Notes: a model not told the origin generated them from the sequence alone. A DNA stretch of 64,000 bases from Microbacterium oryzae (GCF_030406385.1 NZ_JAUEPM010000001.1:248001-312000); one strand, 5' to 3'. Positions 8,158-16,819 are shown, numbered from the stretch's first letter. Program-made: numbers and translations.

Positions 8158-8739
8158 TCAGGCGCCGGCCGCAGCGCCCGGCTTGGCCGGGCCCCACTGC
8201 CAGAACGGCGCGCCGTTGAACAGCTCGTCCTCCAGCCACGTGAACGTGACCGCGGCGCCCTCGACGGACCCGCGCTCCTGCTGGTCCGGCTCGACGGCGC
8301 TGACCCACGCGACGCCCTGCTGCCGCTTCTCGTTCCCGTTGCGGTACTTCGTGACCACGAGCAGGATGAACCGGTTGTCGGGCAGGTTGGACGACACCTC
8401 GATGACGCCGTTCGCGTCCGGCGTCTGCCCCTCGATGAGCTGCTGCACGGCGGCGTTCTGCTCTGCGAGGGTGATCGCGACGGAACGGGTGCCGTCGCCG
8501 GCGAGCTGGTAGCCCTTCTGGAAGAACTCGATCGCCTCGTCCTGGTCGCGGGTGGGCGCGGGGCCCCCGTCGGCCTTGTACAGGCCGAGGCGCTTGAATG
8601 CGGCCGGGAGGACGAGCGGGCTGGCCGCCATGTCCGCCTTCGGGATGACGTTCGCGGTCTCCGCGGGCGCGAACGCCGCGAGTCCGGTGATCGGGACGCC
8701 GACGGCCCCGAGGTCGTTGCCGGCTTCGTCTGCCGCCAT
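8158..8739 (-). CDS. Major tail (tube) protein
   Basis: The ATG at 8739 has AAGGAG upstream and gives 193 residues; a start at 8772 would lie within a hairpin. The sequence is soluble and beta-rich, with TRSVAITLAEQNAAVQQLIEG and a VEGAAVTFTWLED segment near the C-terminus as seen in actinophage tube proteins. It lies between the tail terminator region and the chaperones, and its gene is bracketed by two hairpins, as expected for one of the most abundant virion proteins. Confidence 0.8.
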   Translation of the reverse strand: MAADEAGNDLGAVGVPITGLAAFAPAETANVIPKADMAASPLVLPAAFKRLGLYKADGGPAPTRDQDEAIEFFQKGYQLAGDGTRSVAITLAEQNAAVQQLIEGQTPDANGVIEVSSNLPDNRFILLVVTKYRNGNEKRQQGVAWVSAVEPDQQERGSVEGAAVTFTWLEDELFNGAPFWQWGPAKPGAAAGA

Positions 8740-8761
8740 GGTGTGCTCCTTCACATGCGGA

Positions 8762-8783
8762 AGGTCGCGCATCTGCGCGACCT
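8762..8783 (-). other. Hairpin in the 5' leader of the major tail protein gene
   Basis: AGGTCGCGCA and TGCGCGACCT form a perfect 10-bp inverted repeat separated by 2 bp (effective stem of 9 with a tetraloop), 22 bp upstream of the tail-protein start. It may mark an RNA processing or partial termination site that sets the 5' end of the tail-protein mRNA. Confidence 0.5.
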
Positions 8784-8831
8784 CGGTGGATTTCTGGACG
8801 GCTCAGACGAGCCAGGGTGTGACCGCGGCGG

Positions 8832-8954
8832 TCACTTCTTCCGAACGGCCGGCTTGGGCTTCGGTTCGTCGTTGGGCACCTCGACAGGCTCCGGCGTCTT
8901 CGCGGGCTCGGGTGCCTGCTGACCGGCGATGATCACATCGACACGGGGGTACAT
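8832..8954 (-). CDS. Small proline/lysine-rich phage protein (40 aa)
   Basis: A 40-residue frame starts at ATG 8954 with GAGGAAG upstream and fills the gap between the tail terminator gene and the major tail protein. The N-terminus MYPRVDVIIAG is followed by an acidic then basic Pro-rich tail ending in RKK. Small basic tails of this type occur on actinophage structural accessory proteins, but no function is recognised. Ribosome-binding site, fit to the gap and shared strand support it. Confidence 0.6.
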   Translation of the reverse strand: MYPRVDVIIAGQQAPEPAKTPEPVEVPNDEPKPKPAVRKK

Positions 8955-8976
8955 CCGCACTTCCTCTCGTCGGGGG

Positions 8977-9402
8977 TCACCAGGACCCGGTGACGACGTA
9001 CTGCGCGGTCATGTATCGACGCGCAACGTCGAGCTCTTCCGCCACCGCGTAGGGGCCGTTGCAGCCATCCCATTCGACGGACGCGATCGGGCTGTTCTCG
9101 GCGAGCACGATGGCGTCATCGAAGAGCACGGCAGCGAGCCAGCGGGCGATGTCGTTGATGGGCTGGTCGGCGCGCTTCGACCCGCCGAGGACGGACGCGC
9201 CGATCGACCGGTCGAACGTCGTCCACTCGAGGCGGGTGCCGGAGTCGTCGCGGATCACGATGAGGGGCCGATCGAGCGGGAGCCGCTGGCCGAGGTCGGC
9301 GGGCTCCTTGTTCGTCACGTCGACGGTCTTGCCCTCGGTGGCCGCGACCGCGCGGACGTAGCGGGTGAGCCATAGTTCGAGGTCGGGCGGGGTGACTCTC
9401 AT
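8977..9402 (-). CDS. Tail terminator/tail completion protein
   Basis: This 141-residue protein follows the HK97 gp10-like gene and precedes the major tail protein, the usual place of the tail terminator (gpU-like). It starts with PPDLELWLTRYVRAV and contains the VIRDDSG and R-R-Y-M-T-A-Q-Y-V-V elements common in this actinophage family. The start overlaps the gp10-like gene end. Role: caps the tail tube and joins it to the head. Confidence 0.65.
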   Translation of the reverse strand: MRVTPPDLELWLTRYVRAVAATEGKTVDVTNKEPADLGQRLPLDRPLIVIRDDSGTRLEWTTFDRSIGASVLGGSKRADQPINDIARWLAAVLFDDAIVLAENSPIASVEWDGCNGPYAVAEELDVARRYMTAQYVVTGSW

Positions 9403-9692
9403 CGCTTCCTCGCCGCCTTCACCGAGCGGGCGAGGTTGCCGGTCCTCGCCTCGATGAGCATCGTCTTCGGGTCGTCGCCGACCACGCGCGCGGTGCGCCG
9501 GTAGCGGCCGTCCTCGTGCTCGATGTGCAGCCCCGCCTTGTAGGCGCCGGTGTCCTCCGGCGCGGTGGCCTTCGCGGTCGCGAGGGTGTCCTCTGCGGCG
9601 GCGTCGACGATGCGCTCCACGCCGTTGCTACGGAGGATCTGGTCGAACCACTTCTGGTTCGGCTCGAAGCTGGTCTCCCCATTGCGTGGCAT
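9399..9692 (-). CDS. HK97 gp10-like minor capsid/connector protein
   Basis: The ATG at 9692 with GGAGAA upstream gives 97 residues. The central segment AAEDTLATAKATAPEDTGAY carries the A-x-x-x-A-P-x-D-T-G-x-Y signature of HK97 gp10 family proteins, which act at the head-tail joint. Its strongly basic C-terminus ends in KAARKR. It lies between the head closure and tail terminator genes. Confidence 0.75.
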   Translation of the reverse strand: MPRNGETSFEPNQKWFDQILRSNGVERIVDAAAEDTLATAKATAPEDTGAYKAGLHIEHEDGRYRRTARVVGDDPKTMLIEARTGNLARSVKAARKR

Positions 9693-9706
9693 GGCGGTTT
9701 CTCCGA

Positions 9707-10054
9707 TCAGCCGAGCGCGCGCGTGAGCGGCACTTCCATGACGGGCTGCCAGCCGGTGAACGGGTTCGTGTCCGCGGCGGGGAACCCGTCGACGGTGAAC
9801 ACCTCGCCGTCGGCGCGGATGCGGTCGCCGGGCTGCACGTCGGCGGCGGGGTCGCAGTACAGCGACTTCGCCTCGATCGCTTGGGTGCGGGTCGCGGTGC
9901 CGACGCGCGACGTCGACGACTGCGCGATGAACGCCCCATCGATGGGGAGCTCGTCGGGCTCGTCCCATCCGCCGGGCGTCTGCTCGTCCGAGTAGGGGTC
10001 GTCGATCATCCGCGGCCGCAGCCGGTAGACGGTGGTGCCGTGGGCGAATTGCAT
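9707..10054 (-). CDS. Head closure/head-tail stopper-like protein
   Basis: The ATG at 10054 overlaps the upstream stop (TGATG) and gives 115 residues. The sequence contains a small beta-barrel-like segment (ADVQPGDRIRADGEVFTVDG) typical of stopper proteins that plug the portal channel. Position between the connector and the gp10-like gene supports the call. Exact family is not certain. Confidence 0.65.
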   Translation of the reverse strand: MQFAHGTTVYRLRPRMIDDPYSDEQTPGGWDEPDELPIDGAFIAQSSTSRVGTATRTQAIEAKSLYCDPAADVQPGDRIRADGEVFTVDGFPAADTNPFTGWQPVMEVPLTRALG

Positions 10055-10407
10055 CAGTACGTCTCCGGCCACATGCGCGCGGTGGGCCGCTCGGTGGGGA
10101 AGGACCCGATGGCGGTTCCGCCGGCGGTTGCCGCGCACAGCGCGCGCAGGGCGCGTCGCGGCTGCCCGTCGAACGCGGATCCGATGTCGGCGTACTCGAC
10201 TCTCGCGGGCCCGATGCTCTGGCCCTTGATGAACCGGGAGCCGCGCGCGGTGATGTCCTTGTACACGCGCTTCAGGATCGCCAGCGCGTCTTTCTGCTGC
10301 TCCGACTCGTCTGGGAACGAGGCGAGGCAGGGGGCGATGCCGCGAGCGATAATGAGCACCTCGCGTGCGAGGTCCTCATCCGGCCCGATCTTGTCGTGCG
10401 TGATCAC
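10054..10407 (-). CDS. Head-tail connector (adaptor)-like protein
   Basis: GTG at 10407 with AAGGGGG upstream gives a 117-residue mostly helical protein. It is the second of the short genes between capsid and tail, where the gp6/gp15-like adaptor normally lies. Helical N-terminus (about 1-50), then a Gly/Arg-rich loop. Function is inferred from position and size. Confidence 0.6.
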   Translation of the reverse strand: MITHDKIGPDEDLAREVLIIARGIAPCLASFPDESEQQKDALAILKRVYKDITARGSRFIKGQSIGPARVEYADIGSAFDGQPRRALRALCAATAGGTAIGSFPTERPTARMWPETY

Positions 10408-10425
10408 GTCATCGCCCCCTTCTCG

Positions 10426-10755
10426 TTACTTCTTCGGCGTGCCGACGAGTCCCACCGACTGGGCGTGCTTGACGCCTTCCGCGGTGTAGTCGTCGCCGAC
10501 GGGGGTGCCGCGGTACACGTACCGTTCCCCGCCCGACTTCAGCGGCAGCACGGCCACGGGGCCGATCACCTGCAGCTGCGACGCCGCCTCCGCGGCTGCC
10601 GCGACGCGATCCCGCTCGGCGTCCGCCGCCGCCTTCTCGGCAGCGGCCTTCTCCTCGGCGGCCTTCGCTGCGGCCTCCTGCTCGGCCTTCGCCTGCGACT
10701 CGGCGGCCTCCTTGTCGGCGGCGGCCTTCTGCTCGGCGGTCTGTGCGGCGGCCAT
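10426..10755 (-). CDS. Coiled-coil head-region protein
   Basis: The first 60 of 109 residues are an Ala/Glu/Lys/Gln helix with heptad-like spacing, likely a long coiled coil. The C-terminal 45 residues are a small beta domain (GGERYVYRGTPVGDD...GLVGTPKK) resembling the short domain next to capsid genes in many actinophages. The start overlaps the capsid stop. It may be a virion accessory or assembly protein; no firm family. Confidence 0.55.
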   Translation of the reverse strand: MAAAQTAEQKAAADKEAAESQAKAEQEAAAKAAEEKAAAEKAAADAERDRVAAAAEAASQLQVIGPVAVLPLKSGGERYVYRGTPVGDDYTAEGVKHAQSVGLVGTPKK

Positions 10756-11669
10756 CAGAGGCCCGTCCCGACGAGCTGGACGCCGGCGAGCGGCTCGAGG
10801 ACGACGGGCACCGTGACGCGGCGGCCGCGGAGCTTGTAGCCCTCGGCGTCGTCGTCGCGGATCGACTTCGTCTCGACGCCGAACGAGCCGGCCGAGGCGT
10901 AGCCAGGGCCGCCGAGCTTCTCGTCGGCCATGCCGCCGAGCTGGTCACGGTCCACCAGCAGCGGGTTCGTGCCCTGGAAGTGCGGCGTGGTCGCCCACGT
11001 CAGCCCGAGCGCGTTCACCGGCAGGTTGCCGTTCACGGCCGTCTCCCCCGCCTCCCGCGGCAGCGCCTTGTCGTCCACGAGCAGGCGAATCACCTTGGCG
11101 TACTGCGTGGGACGCAGCACCACCGTGTCGAGCTCGATGCCGAGCCCGAGGTCGGCGCGCTCACCCTGGATCGAGATCGCGGCCTCCACCGCGGCCCCAG
11201 CGGTGTCCCACGCGTCCGAGGCGTGCGTGCTGGTGACCTTCGACTGAATCACGGCCATGGCGACCGAGTCGACGTAGCGGATGATGGTGTTCGCCACGCG
11301 CAGGATGCCGCGATCCACGTAGGTGCGTCCCTGACGGGCGATCTTCTCGTCCGAGACCATCGTGTCGAGGCCCCACTTGTCGGTCTTCGCCGACACGACG
11401 GTGCCGTCGTCGAGCACGACGAGGGGGAACTCGCCCAGGGGGCTAATCGCCTCGGGGTCCTGGTTCGCGAACACCGGCTCGCCGGTCTCGTAGAAGATGC
11501 CGCCGCCGGTCGCGTCGAGACGCGCCTGCAGCAGGTAGTCGGCGATGAACCGCATCTTCGTGATGTCCGCAACGCGGCGGGCGATGAGGTTGCGGTTGGA
11601 CAGGAACAGGTGCAGCTGCTCCGTGGTGAGCGTCCCCGTGGGGTGCGCCACCGGGTAGGTGTACGACAT
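10755..11669 (-). CDS. Major capsid protein (HK97 fold)
   Basis: This 304-residue protein starts MSYTYPVAHPTG and follows the decoration protein. Its layout (N-terminal helices, LVVLDDGTVVSAKTDKW, long central helix region, C-terminal beta-rich end with PVVLEPLAGV) matches DUF-type major capsid proteins of actinophages that have a separate DUF2190-like decoration protein. It would build the icosahedral head after cleavage by the ClpP-type protease upstream. Confidence 0.85.
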   Translation of the reverse strand: MSYTYPVAHPTGTLTTEQLHLFLSNRNLIARRVADITKMRFIADYLLQARLDATGGGIFYETGEPVFANQDPEAISPLGEFPLVVLDDGTVVSAKTDKWGLDTMVSDEKIARQGRTYVDRGILRVANTIIRYVDSVAMAVIQSKVTSTHASDAWDTAGAAVEAAISIQGERADLGLGIELDTVVLRPTQYAKVIRLLVDDKALPREAGETAVNGNLPVNALGLTWATTPHFQGTNPLLVDRDQLGGMADEKLGGPGYASAGSFGVETKSIRDDDAEGYKLRGRRVTVPVVLEPLAGVQLVGTGL

Positions 11670-11680
11670 CGCGTCTCCTC

Positions 11681-12046
11681 TCAGACGAACAGGACGTCGA
11701 TGACGTCGTTGTCGGCGGCGGCCGCCTCGAGGGCGAGGCCGATGGGGTTGGTCGTGGTCCCGATGGTCTGGACCTTGCCGGATGCGGCGGACGAGACCTG
11801 GGCGCCCGCGGCGATCGCGCCGTTCGCGGTGAGCGGGTGGACACCGCCTGCGCGGGTGAACACGGTGACACGCTCACCGGCCTTCGCGTCGAAGCCGGCG
11901 ACGCCGACGACGGCGGCCGAATCGGCACCTGCGGGTCCGACGGTGCGGTTGCCGGTGATCGCGACGAGGCGACCGCCGGTGACGTCCGCCGAGGCCGTGA
12001 AGGTGACGGACTGGCCGGGCTTGAACTTGGGCAGGTAGTCAGCCAT
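11681..12046 (-). CDS. Capsid decoration protein (DUF2190-like)
   Basis: This 121-residue protein opens with YLPKFKPGQSVTFTASADVT and a V-T-G-G-R-L-V segment, and closes with V-I-D-V-L-F-V, the pattern of DUF2190 head-stabilising proteins. It lies between the protease and capsid genes, its usual place. It likely forms trimers on the capsid surface. Confidence 0.8.
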   Translation of the reverse strand: MADYLPKFKPGQSVTFTASADVTGGRLVAITGNRTVGPAGADSAAVVGVAGFDAKAGERVTVFTRAGGVHPLTANGAIAAGAQVSSAASGKVQTIGTTTNPIGLALEAAAADNDVIDVLFV

Positions 12047-12047
12047 C

Positions 12048-13250
12048 TCAGGCCTCCTTCTCGGTGGAGCCGTACATGGCGCCGTAGAGGGCGTCGTCGG
12101 CGCTGGTCACGGTGTCCGAGTGTCCGATCTCAGCCACGGGCGCCGCGGTGTTCTTCGCGAGCGAGGCGAGGAGCACGCTGGCGCCCTCCTCGTCCTTGTC
12201 GAGGTGGGCGCGCCAGGCGTCACGCGACGCGGCGGTGATGCGTCCCTCGTGCAGTGCGGTCGCGACGATGCCGTCGCGGCGGGTGCGGTCCTGCTCGGCG
12301 CGAGCCTCGGCGCCCTGGCGGGCGTTGTCCTGCAGCTCGGCGAGGACCGTGGCGTCGATGGCGACGGTGCCCTCGGGCAGGGTCGTCGACGCGGTGGGCG
12401 TGGTGGTGGTGTCGGGCTGCTCCGCGAGGGTCTCGTCGAGCGCCGCGAGCAGCGTCTCGTCCGAGGCGTCGGCATCGGTCACACCGAGCCGCTCACGGAG
12501 ACCAGCCTGAAGGTCGCTGTAAGCCACAGCTTCGTCCTTTCGGTTGGGGGTACCCGGCTCGGTCGAGACCGGGAGTTCGGGGATCTCCACCCGCGGAGCG
12601 TTCGCGCGCGCCACAGCAGAGAACACGGTCGGGTCGAAGCGCGCGGTCGGCACGGGGCCTGCGGCGGCCGCCGCGGGCGCATCCGCCCACTCGTCGGCGA
12701 GGCCGGCGGTCACCGCTTCCTCGGCCGTGTACCAGGACTCGGCCCGCATGAGCGCCCGCCAGTGCGCGCGGTCCTCGCCGGCGCGGGCGGCGTACACGTC
12801 GGCGATCGAGTCGGACAGCTTGTGGAGGATCGACGCCGTCTCCTCCATCAGCTCCGCGTTGCCCCACGCCCCGCCGGAGGCGTCGTGGATCATCATCTGC
12901 GAGCCGCGGTTCATCACGATGTGATCGCCGGCCATCGCGATCACGGACGCAGCCGAGGCCGCCAGCCCGTCGACGATGACCTCCACGCGCGCCCGGTGGC
13001 GGCGCAGGGAGTTCATGATCGTGATGCCGTCCCACGCCGCACCGCCGGGGCTGTTCAGGTGCAGGTAGATGGTGTCGACGTCGAGCTCGTCGAGCTGCTG
13101 CGCCATCGACCGGGCGCCGACGCCGCCGCCGTACCAGCGGTCCCCGATCTCGTCGTAGATGTAGACGTCGGCGGAGGCTGGCGCCTCGGCATCGTCGGAT
13201 GCGCGCGCCTGGATCTTGAACCAGTCCCGCGCGGGTGTGTTCGCCGTCAT
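12048..13250 (-). CDS. Prohead protease (ClpP-type) with C-terminal scaffold-like region
   Basis: The ATG at 13250 overlaps the portal stop and gives 400 residues. Residues 30-190 are a ClpP/S14 domain: NSPGG oxyanion loop (66-70), catalytic Ser99 in GLAAS, His122 in MMIHDASGG and a likely Asp near 187. After a Pro/Thr linker, residues 230-395 are helical and Glu/Asp/Ala-rich, typical of the scaffold fused to such proteases. The protease degrades the scaffold and matures the head. Portal-protease-decoration-capsid order supports it. Confidence 0.9.
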   Translation of the reverse strand: MTANTPARDWFKIQARASDDAEAPASADVYIYDEIGDRWYGGGVGARSMAQQLDELDVDTIYLHLNSPGGAAWDGITIMNSLRRHRARVEVIVDGLAASAASVIAMAGDHIVMNRGSQMMIHDASGGAWGNAELMEETASILHKLSDSIADVYAARAGEDRAHWRALMRAESWYTAEEAVTAGLADEWADAPAAAAAGPVPTARFDPTVFSAVARANAPRVEIPELPVSTEPGTPNRKDEAVAYSDLQAGLRERLGVTDADASDETLLAALDETLAEQPDTTTTPTASTTLPEGTVAIDATVLAELQDNARQGAEARAEQDRTRRDGIVATALHEGRITAASRDAWRAHLDKDEEGASVLLASLAKNTAAPVAEIGHSDTVTSADDALYGAMYGSTEKEA

Positions 13251-14518
13251 GCTGCAGCCTCCTCGGCGCTTCGTGTCTGTGCCGTCGCGGGGTCTTCCAC
13301 GGGCATCCCGTACTTGTCGCGCACGTGCGCGCGCAGCGGGGCGTCGACGACGACCGCGCCGGACTCGATGAGCGCCTTGATCGCCTCGGCTGTGACCTGC
13401 TGCTGCTCGCCGATCGCGGCGGGGACGAGCCGCGGAGCGGGTTCCGCCGTCCCCCAGTTCTGGTCGACGAGGTCTTCGATGACGTGCTGGTTCGTGACCT
13501 CGGCGATGTGCTGTGCGACGGCGTTGAGCGAGTCGGTGAAGAAGTTCGCGAACGTGGATCCGAGCGCCCACGACCCGGTCTCGGTGCCGAGGTTCAGGAA
13601 GTGGGCGAGCACCGCACGGGCGATCTGCTCGTCGTAGTACCGGATCGGGCCGTCGGTGTCGGGGAGCTTCCCGGTGACGCCGACGAACTGCAGCGTGGCC
13701 CCGTGAGGGAGGGACGCCCCTGCGGCCTCGCCGGCGCGCGCATCCTTCGCGAGCTTCAGGTTGGCCTTGATCTGCTCGTCCAGCCACTTCACGATCTCTT
13801 CGAAGGACTCGCCCTCGGGAGGGGGTGCGCTCGTGACCACCGGCAGGCCGAGACCATTCCGCTCCGCGGTCAGGGCCTGGATGCGCAGCACCCGGTCCTT
13901 CAGGATGGACATCTTGTACGCCGAACGCAGCAGGGACTCCCCGACCCAGTTCGCGCCCTCGCGTTCGTTCACGAACACGACCAGCCGGTCGACTGGGATC
14001 TCCACGTCGGCGCTGCCCAGGCGCCCGTACTGCTTCACGGCGACGAGGCCGCCGTCACTCGCGACGTCGATGCTGGAGATCGTGCGCGGGGGCCGCCAGG
14101 CGAGCTTGCCGATATGCGCCCGCCCGCGCTCGTCGAATCGGTACACCTGCTCGAAGATTGAGTGCCCGTAGACGAGCTCGAGCAGCGCGAGGCGCAGGAA
14201 CTCCTTGAACGAGAACCGTCCCTTGGTGCGCAGCGGCGCGACGGACGGCTTCCCCTTCACCGGCAGGCCGAAGTCGTTCGCGATGTGCTCCACGACCTCG
14301 TCACGGCATCCGGTGCCGTCGATTGCCCATTCGGTGCGGAGGATCGGGAGCGTGACCGCGCGGAGCACCGACTTCACCTGCGGATCCTCGCGCCGCATCC
14401 GGTCAAACACGTCGATCGACTTCGGCCACTGCAGGTCCGGGTTCGTCTCGTGCGTCTCGGCGAGCAGCGACCCCCACGTCACCAGTCCGGAGTCCGCCTG
14501 GTATCCGAGCTCAGACAA
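13247..14518 (-). CDS. Portal protein (DUF935/Mu gp29-like)
   Basis: A TTG start at 14518 has a strong AAGGAGG site. The 423 residues contain features of DUF935 portals: a WPKSIDVFDRMRREDPQVKS segment (about 31-50), LVVFVNEREGANWVGESLLR (about 182-201) and the AVLAHFLNLGTETGSWALGS segment near the centre. The portal is the dodecameric vertex for DNA entry and tail attachment. It overlaps the protease gene by 4 bp and follows the large terminase. Confidence 0.9.
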   Translation of the reverse strand: MSELGYQADSGLVTWGSLLAETHETNPDLQWPKSIDVFDRMRREDPQVKSVLRAVTLPILRTEWAIDGTGCRDEVVEHIANDFGLPVKGKPSVAPLRTKGRFSFKEFLRLALLELVYGHSIFEQVYRFDERGRAHIGKLAWRPPRTISSIDVASDGGLVAVKQYGRLGSADVEIPVDRLVVFVNEREGANWVGESLLRSAYKMSILKDRVLRIQALTAERNGLGLPVVTSAPPPEGESFEEIVKWLDEQIKANLKLAKDARAGEAAGASLPHGATLQFVGVTGKLPDTDGPIRYYDEQIARAVLAHFLNLGTETGSWALGSTFANFFTDSLNAVAQHIAEVTNQHVIEDLVDQNWGTAEPAPRLVPAAIGEQQQVTAEAIKALIESGAVVVDAPLRAHVRDKYGMPVEDPATAQTRSAEEAAA

Positions 14519-14535
14519 CGGCAGCCTCCTTCGTT

Positions 14536-16128
14536 TCAGAACCTCACCGTCGCGAGGTCGATCTCGTCACGAGCGACGTCGCCGCGCGTCAGTACCGCTG
14601 CCTTCGGCGGCGGCGGCGTGGACTTCTTCGGGGAAGCCTCGGACTTGAGTACGCCCCACAGCGCCCACGTCACGGCCTGCGCCTGGCTGACGGGCTTCGT
14701 TGGGTCGGACTGCTCCCATGTCACGCCGGCGCGCCCGATGTTCCGCGTCGTCGCCAGCTCGAGCGACTTCGTCACCTCGTCCTGCTTGCGGTGAGGCACA
14801 AGGCCCGCGTTCACGTGCTCGATGAACAAGGTGTGCGCAGCGGCGATCTCGTCGAGGTTCATCGCGAGGTACTTGATCTTCGCGGCGTCGAGCGCTCCGA
14901 TGACGGCGGCCGCGTTCTTCGCATCCAGCACGACGAGCGCGTTGCCGTACTGCGCCTTCAGCTCCTTCAGCTTCGGCGCTATCCACCGTGTGCCTGCCTC
15001 GGTGTGGAGGTGCTCGACGGCGATCGACTCGGTGTCGACGCGGACGGCGGCGGCGATCGTGCCGTACCCGCCGCCTCGGCCCAGAGCGAGGGACAGCACC
15101 ACGCCGTCGCCGACCACGCCCGCGTCCTCGTGCGCGTGCCGCTTCCAGACCTCGATGTCGAGCTCGGACAGCTTCTCGGCCGCCGCCTGGCGGCGGCTCG
15201 GCCAGATCGAGCAGCGCTGGCGGGCGAACGCCTCGGGGCTCGTCTGCCCCATCCGGTCCCAGTCGTCCTGCACGGTCTTCCACGCGAGGCGGATCCCGAG
15301 ACCGGGGTTCGCCTCGCGCCACGTCTGCGGCGAGCCGAGATCGATCTTCTCAGCGGTGTCCGGGTCGTCTGACCCGACCGGGGTGTGCTCGATCCATCCG
15401 GTGCGCTCGAAGCCGCCCTTGCGGCCGCGGTCGCGCAGGCCCTCGAAGTACTCCCCGTCCTGGTCCTCCTTCGGGACCGTGCCGGTGAACAGCACCTGCT
15501 TATTCGGGCTGGCGTCCGTCGTCGGGAGCAGCGCCTCGAGGATGGTCAGCGGCGAGTGCTGCGCCTCGTCGACGATCAGCACGTCGAACGACAGGCCGAC
15601 TCCGGCGGACCCGGTGCGGGTGAAGAACACCAGCCGGTTGCCGTTCTTCAGCTCGATCGACCAGTTGCCGTTGCCGGTGGAGATCCCGGTGACGCCCTGC
15701 GCGGTCTGCTTGCCGCCGCCGACGAGCTCGGCGCGGAGGATCGGCGAGGCGAGGATGGCGCGGCGAGCCCGGCGGAACGCCTCGCGGGCGGTGACGCCTT
15801 CGTGCGCGGTATGGCCGATCAGCTTCGGCGCGCCGTCCTCGCGCGGCCAAAGGAACAGGTGCGCGAGCTCGTAGGGCAGAAGGATGTTGCCCTTGCCCTG
15901 CTGGCGAGAGACGAGGATGCCGAACTCCGTCGCGGCCCACTGGCCGTCGGTGTCGATCGACGCCACAGCCTCGAGCCCGCCCTCCTGCCACGGGTCGCAC
16001 CGGATGGACGCGAGGTCGCAGATATCGAGGACGTCGTCGAGGAGCGAGTCGACGCGGCTAAGAGGGAGCGCCCTGACTCTGGGCTCTTGCAGCCCGAGCT
16101 TCTCGAGCTGCGGCGAGTTGGTCAGCAA
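14536..16128 (-). CDS. Terminase large subunit
   Basis: A TTG start at 16128 with AAGGAG gives 530 residues. The ATPase domain has a Walker A-like SRQQGKGN (74-81) and Walker B VLIVDEAQH with D187-E188. The C-terminal half has the RNase H-like nuclease fold expected of actinophage terminases, with a later Asp in VVLDAKN. The first nuclease motif, usually V-D-V-S, reads L-A-L-G (A348 where Asp is expected). Packaging motor function is clear; nuclease activity is doubtful if that alignment is right. The start overlaps the small subunit gene by 71 bp. Confidence 0.9.
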   Translation of the reverse strand: MLTNSPQLEKLGLQEPRVRALPLSRVDSLLDDVLDICDLASIRCDPWQEGGLEAVASIDTDGQWAATEFGILVSRQQGKGNILLPYELAHLFLWPREDGAPKLIGHTAHEGVTAREAFRRARRAILASPILRAELVGGGKQTAQGVTGISTGNGNWSIELKNGNRLVFFTRTGSAGVGLSFDVLIVDEAQHSPLTILEALLPTTDASPNKQVLFTGTVPKEDQDGEYFEGLRDRGRKGGFERTGWIEHTPVGSDDPDTAEKIDLGSPQTWREANPGLGIRLAWKTVQDDWDRMGQTSPEAFARQRCSIWPSRRQAAAEKLSELDIEVWKRHAHEDAGVVGDGVVLSLALGRGGGYGTIAAAVRVDTESIAVEHLHTEAGTRWIAPKLKELKAQYGNALVVLDAKNAAAVIGALDAAKIKYLAMNLDEIAAAHTLFIEHVNAGLVPHRKQDEVTKSLELATTRNIGRAGVTWEQSDPTKPVSQAQAVTWALWGVLKSEASPKKSTPPPPKAAVLTRGDVARDEIDLATVRF

Positions 16129-16465
16129 GGCTCAGCTCCTTCGGCGCTTCCCCCGAGGAGTGGGACGCCTCAGCGACGGCAGCGCGGAACTCGCGCGCGA
16201 TCGGAGCGAGCTTCGTGGGGTCCTTCTCGGCCACCGCCTTGAACGCCGACCGCAGCGTGTCGACGATCAGCTTCATGTCGTCGCCGTCGGCCTCGGGGGT
16301 AGCGACGACGGTCGCTGTAACCGCTGGAGCGGCGGCAGGCGAGCGTCGTCGCGCTCGCTGGGCTTCCGTGTGCGCCTGACGGCAGGCAACGTCGATCGGC
16401 TCGTCATTCCGGAGGTGTCGGCGGTACGCCGCATCCGTGCCACAGGGTGCCTTGGGCCGTGCCAT
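16058..16465 (-). CDS. Terminase small subunit-like protein
   Basis: This 135-residue protein begins with CGTDAAYRRHLRNDEPIDVA, a helix-turn-helix-like motif found at the start of actinophage small terminase proteins (recognition of phage DNA). A disordered Ala/Pro linker and a helical C-terminal oligomerisation segment (about 63-125) follow. It overlaps the large subunit gene by 71 bp and directly follows a small unknown gene (TGA then ATG). Confidence 0.75.
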   Translation of the reverse strand: MARPKAPCGTDAAYRRHLRNDEPIDVACRQAHTEAQRARRRSPAAAPAVTATVVATPEADGDDMKLIVDTLRSAFKAVAEKDPTKLAPIAREFRAAVAEASHSSGEAPKELSLADQLAAAREARAARAQSQGAPS

Positions 16466-16678
16466 TCACCCCACCCCCTGCAATTCCCCCACATCGTCGA
16501 ATTCACCCGCGGAGAGAGGCGCCAGGACCGCGCGGGAGACTGGCAGCGATCCGGCGTCGCCGAATTTTTCGAGAACGCCGGTGTTGGACGGAGCAATGTC
16601 TATGAGGCGAGCCGCGACGCGTGCCGGGAGCACTAGAGACTCCACCTGCCTCTCAACAGCGCTTGATGGAACAGTCAT
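16466..16678 (-). CDS. Small protein upstream of the terminase
   Basis: A 70-residue frame from ATG 16678 ends immediately before the small terminase ATG. It has no recognised domain and no strong ribosome-binding site; a GTG at 16690 is an alternative start. The helical central segment (ESLVLPARVAARLIDIA) and the exact abutment to the next gene favour a real gene. Confidence 0.45.
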   Translation of the reverse strand: MTVPSSAVERQVESLVLPARVAARLIDIAPSNTGVLEKFGDAGSLPVSRAVLAPLSAGEFDDVGELQGVG

Positions 16679-16819
16679 GAGGGAGACCACGGCCGAGAGA
16701 CGCCACCATCACGGGGAGCAGAGGCCGGGTGGCTGGGCGACTGTCTGACTCTTGGGAACGCGAGCGGCGATTGTCCACCACCGGCTAGCCTGACCGATAA
16801 CGCGACGCGAGGAGGCTTC

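Noticed and set aside
10743..12038. A 431-codon plus-strand frame
   Set aside because: Antisense to the capsid and decoration genes; composition typical of a shadow frame.
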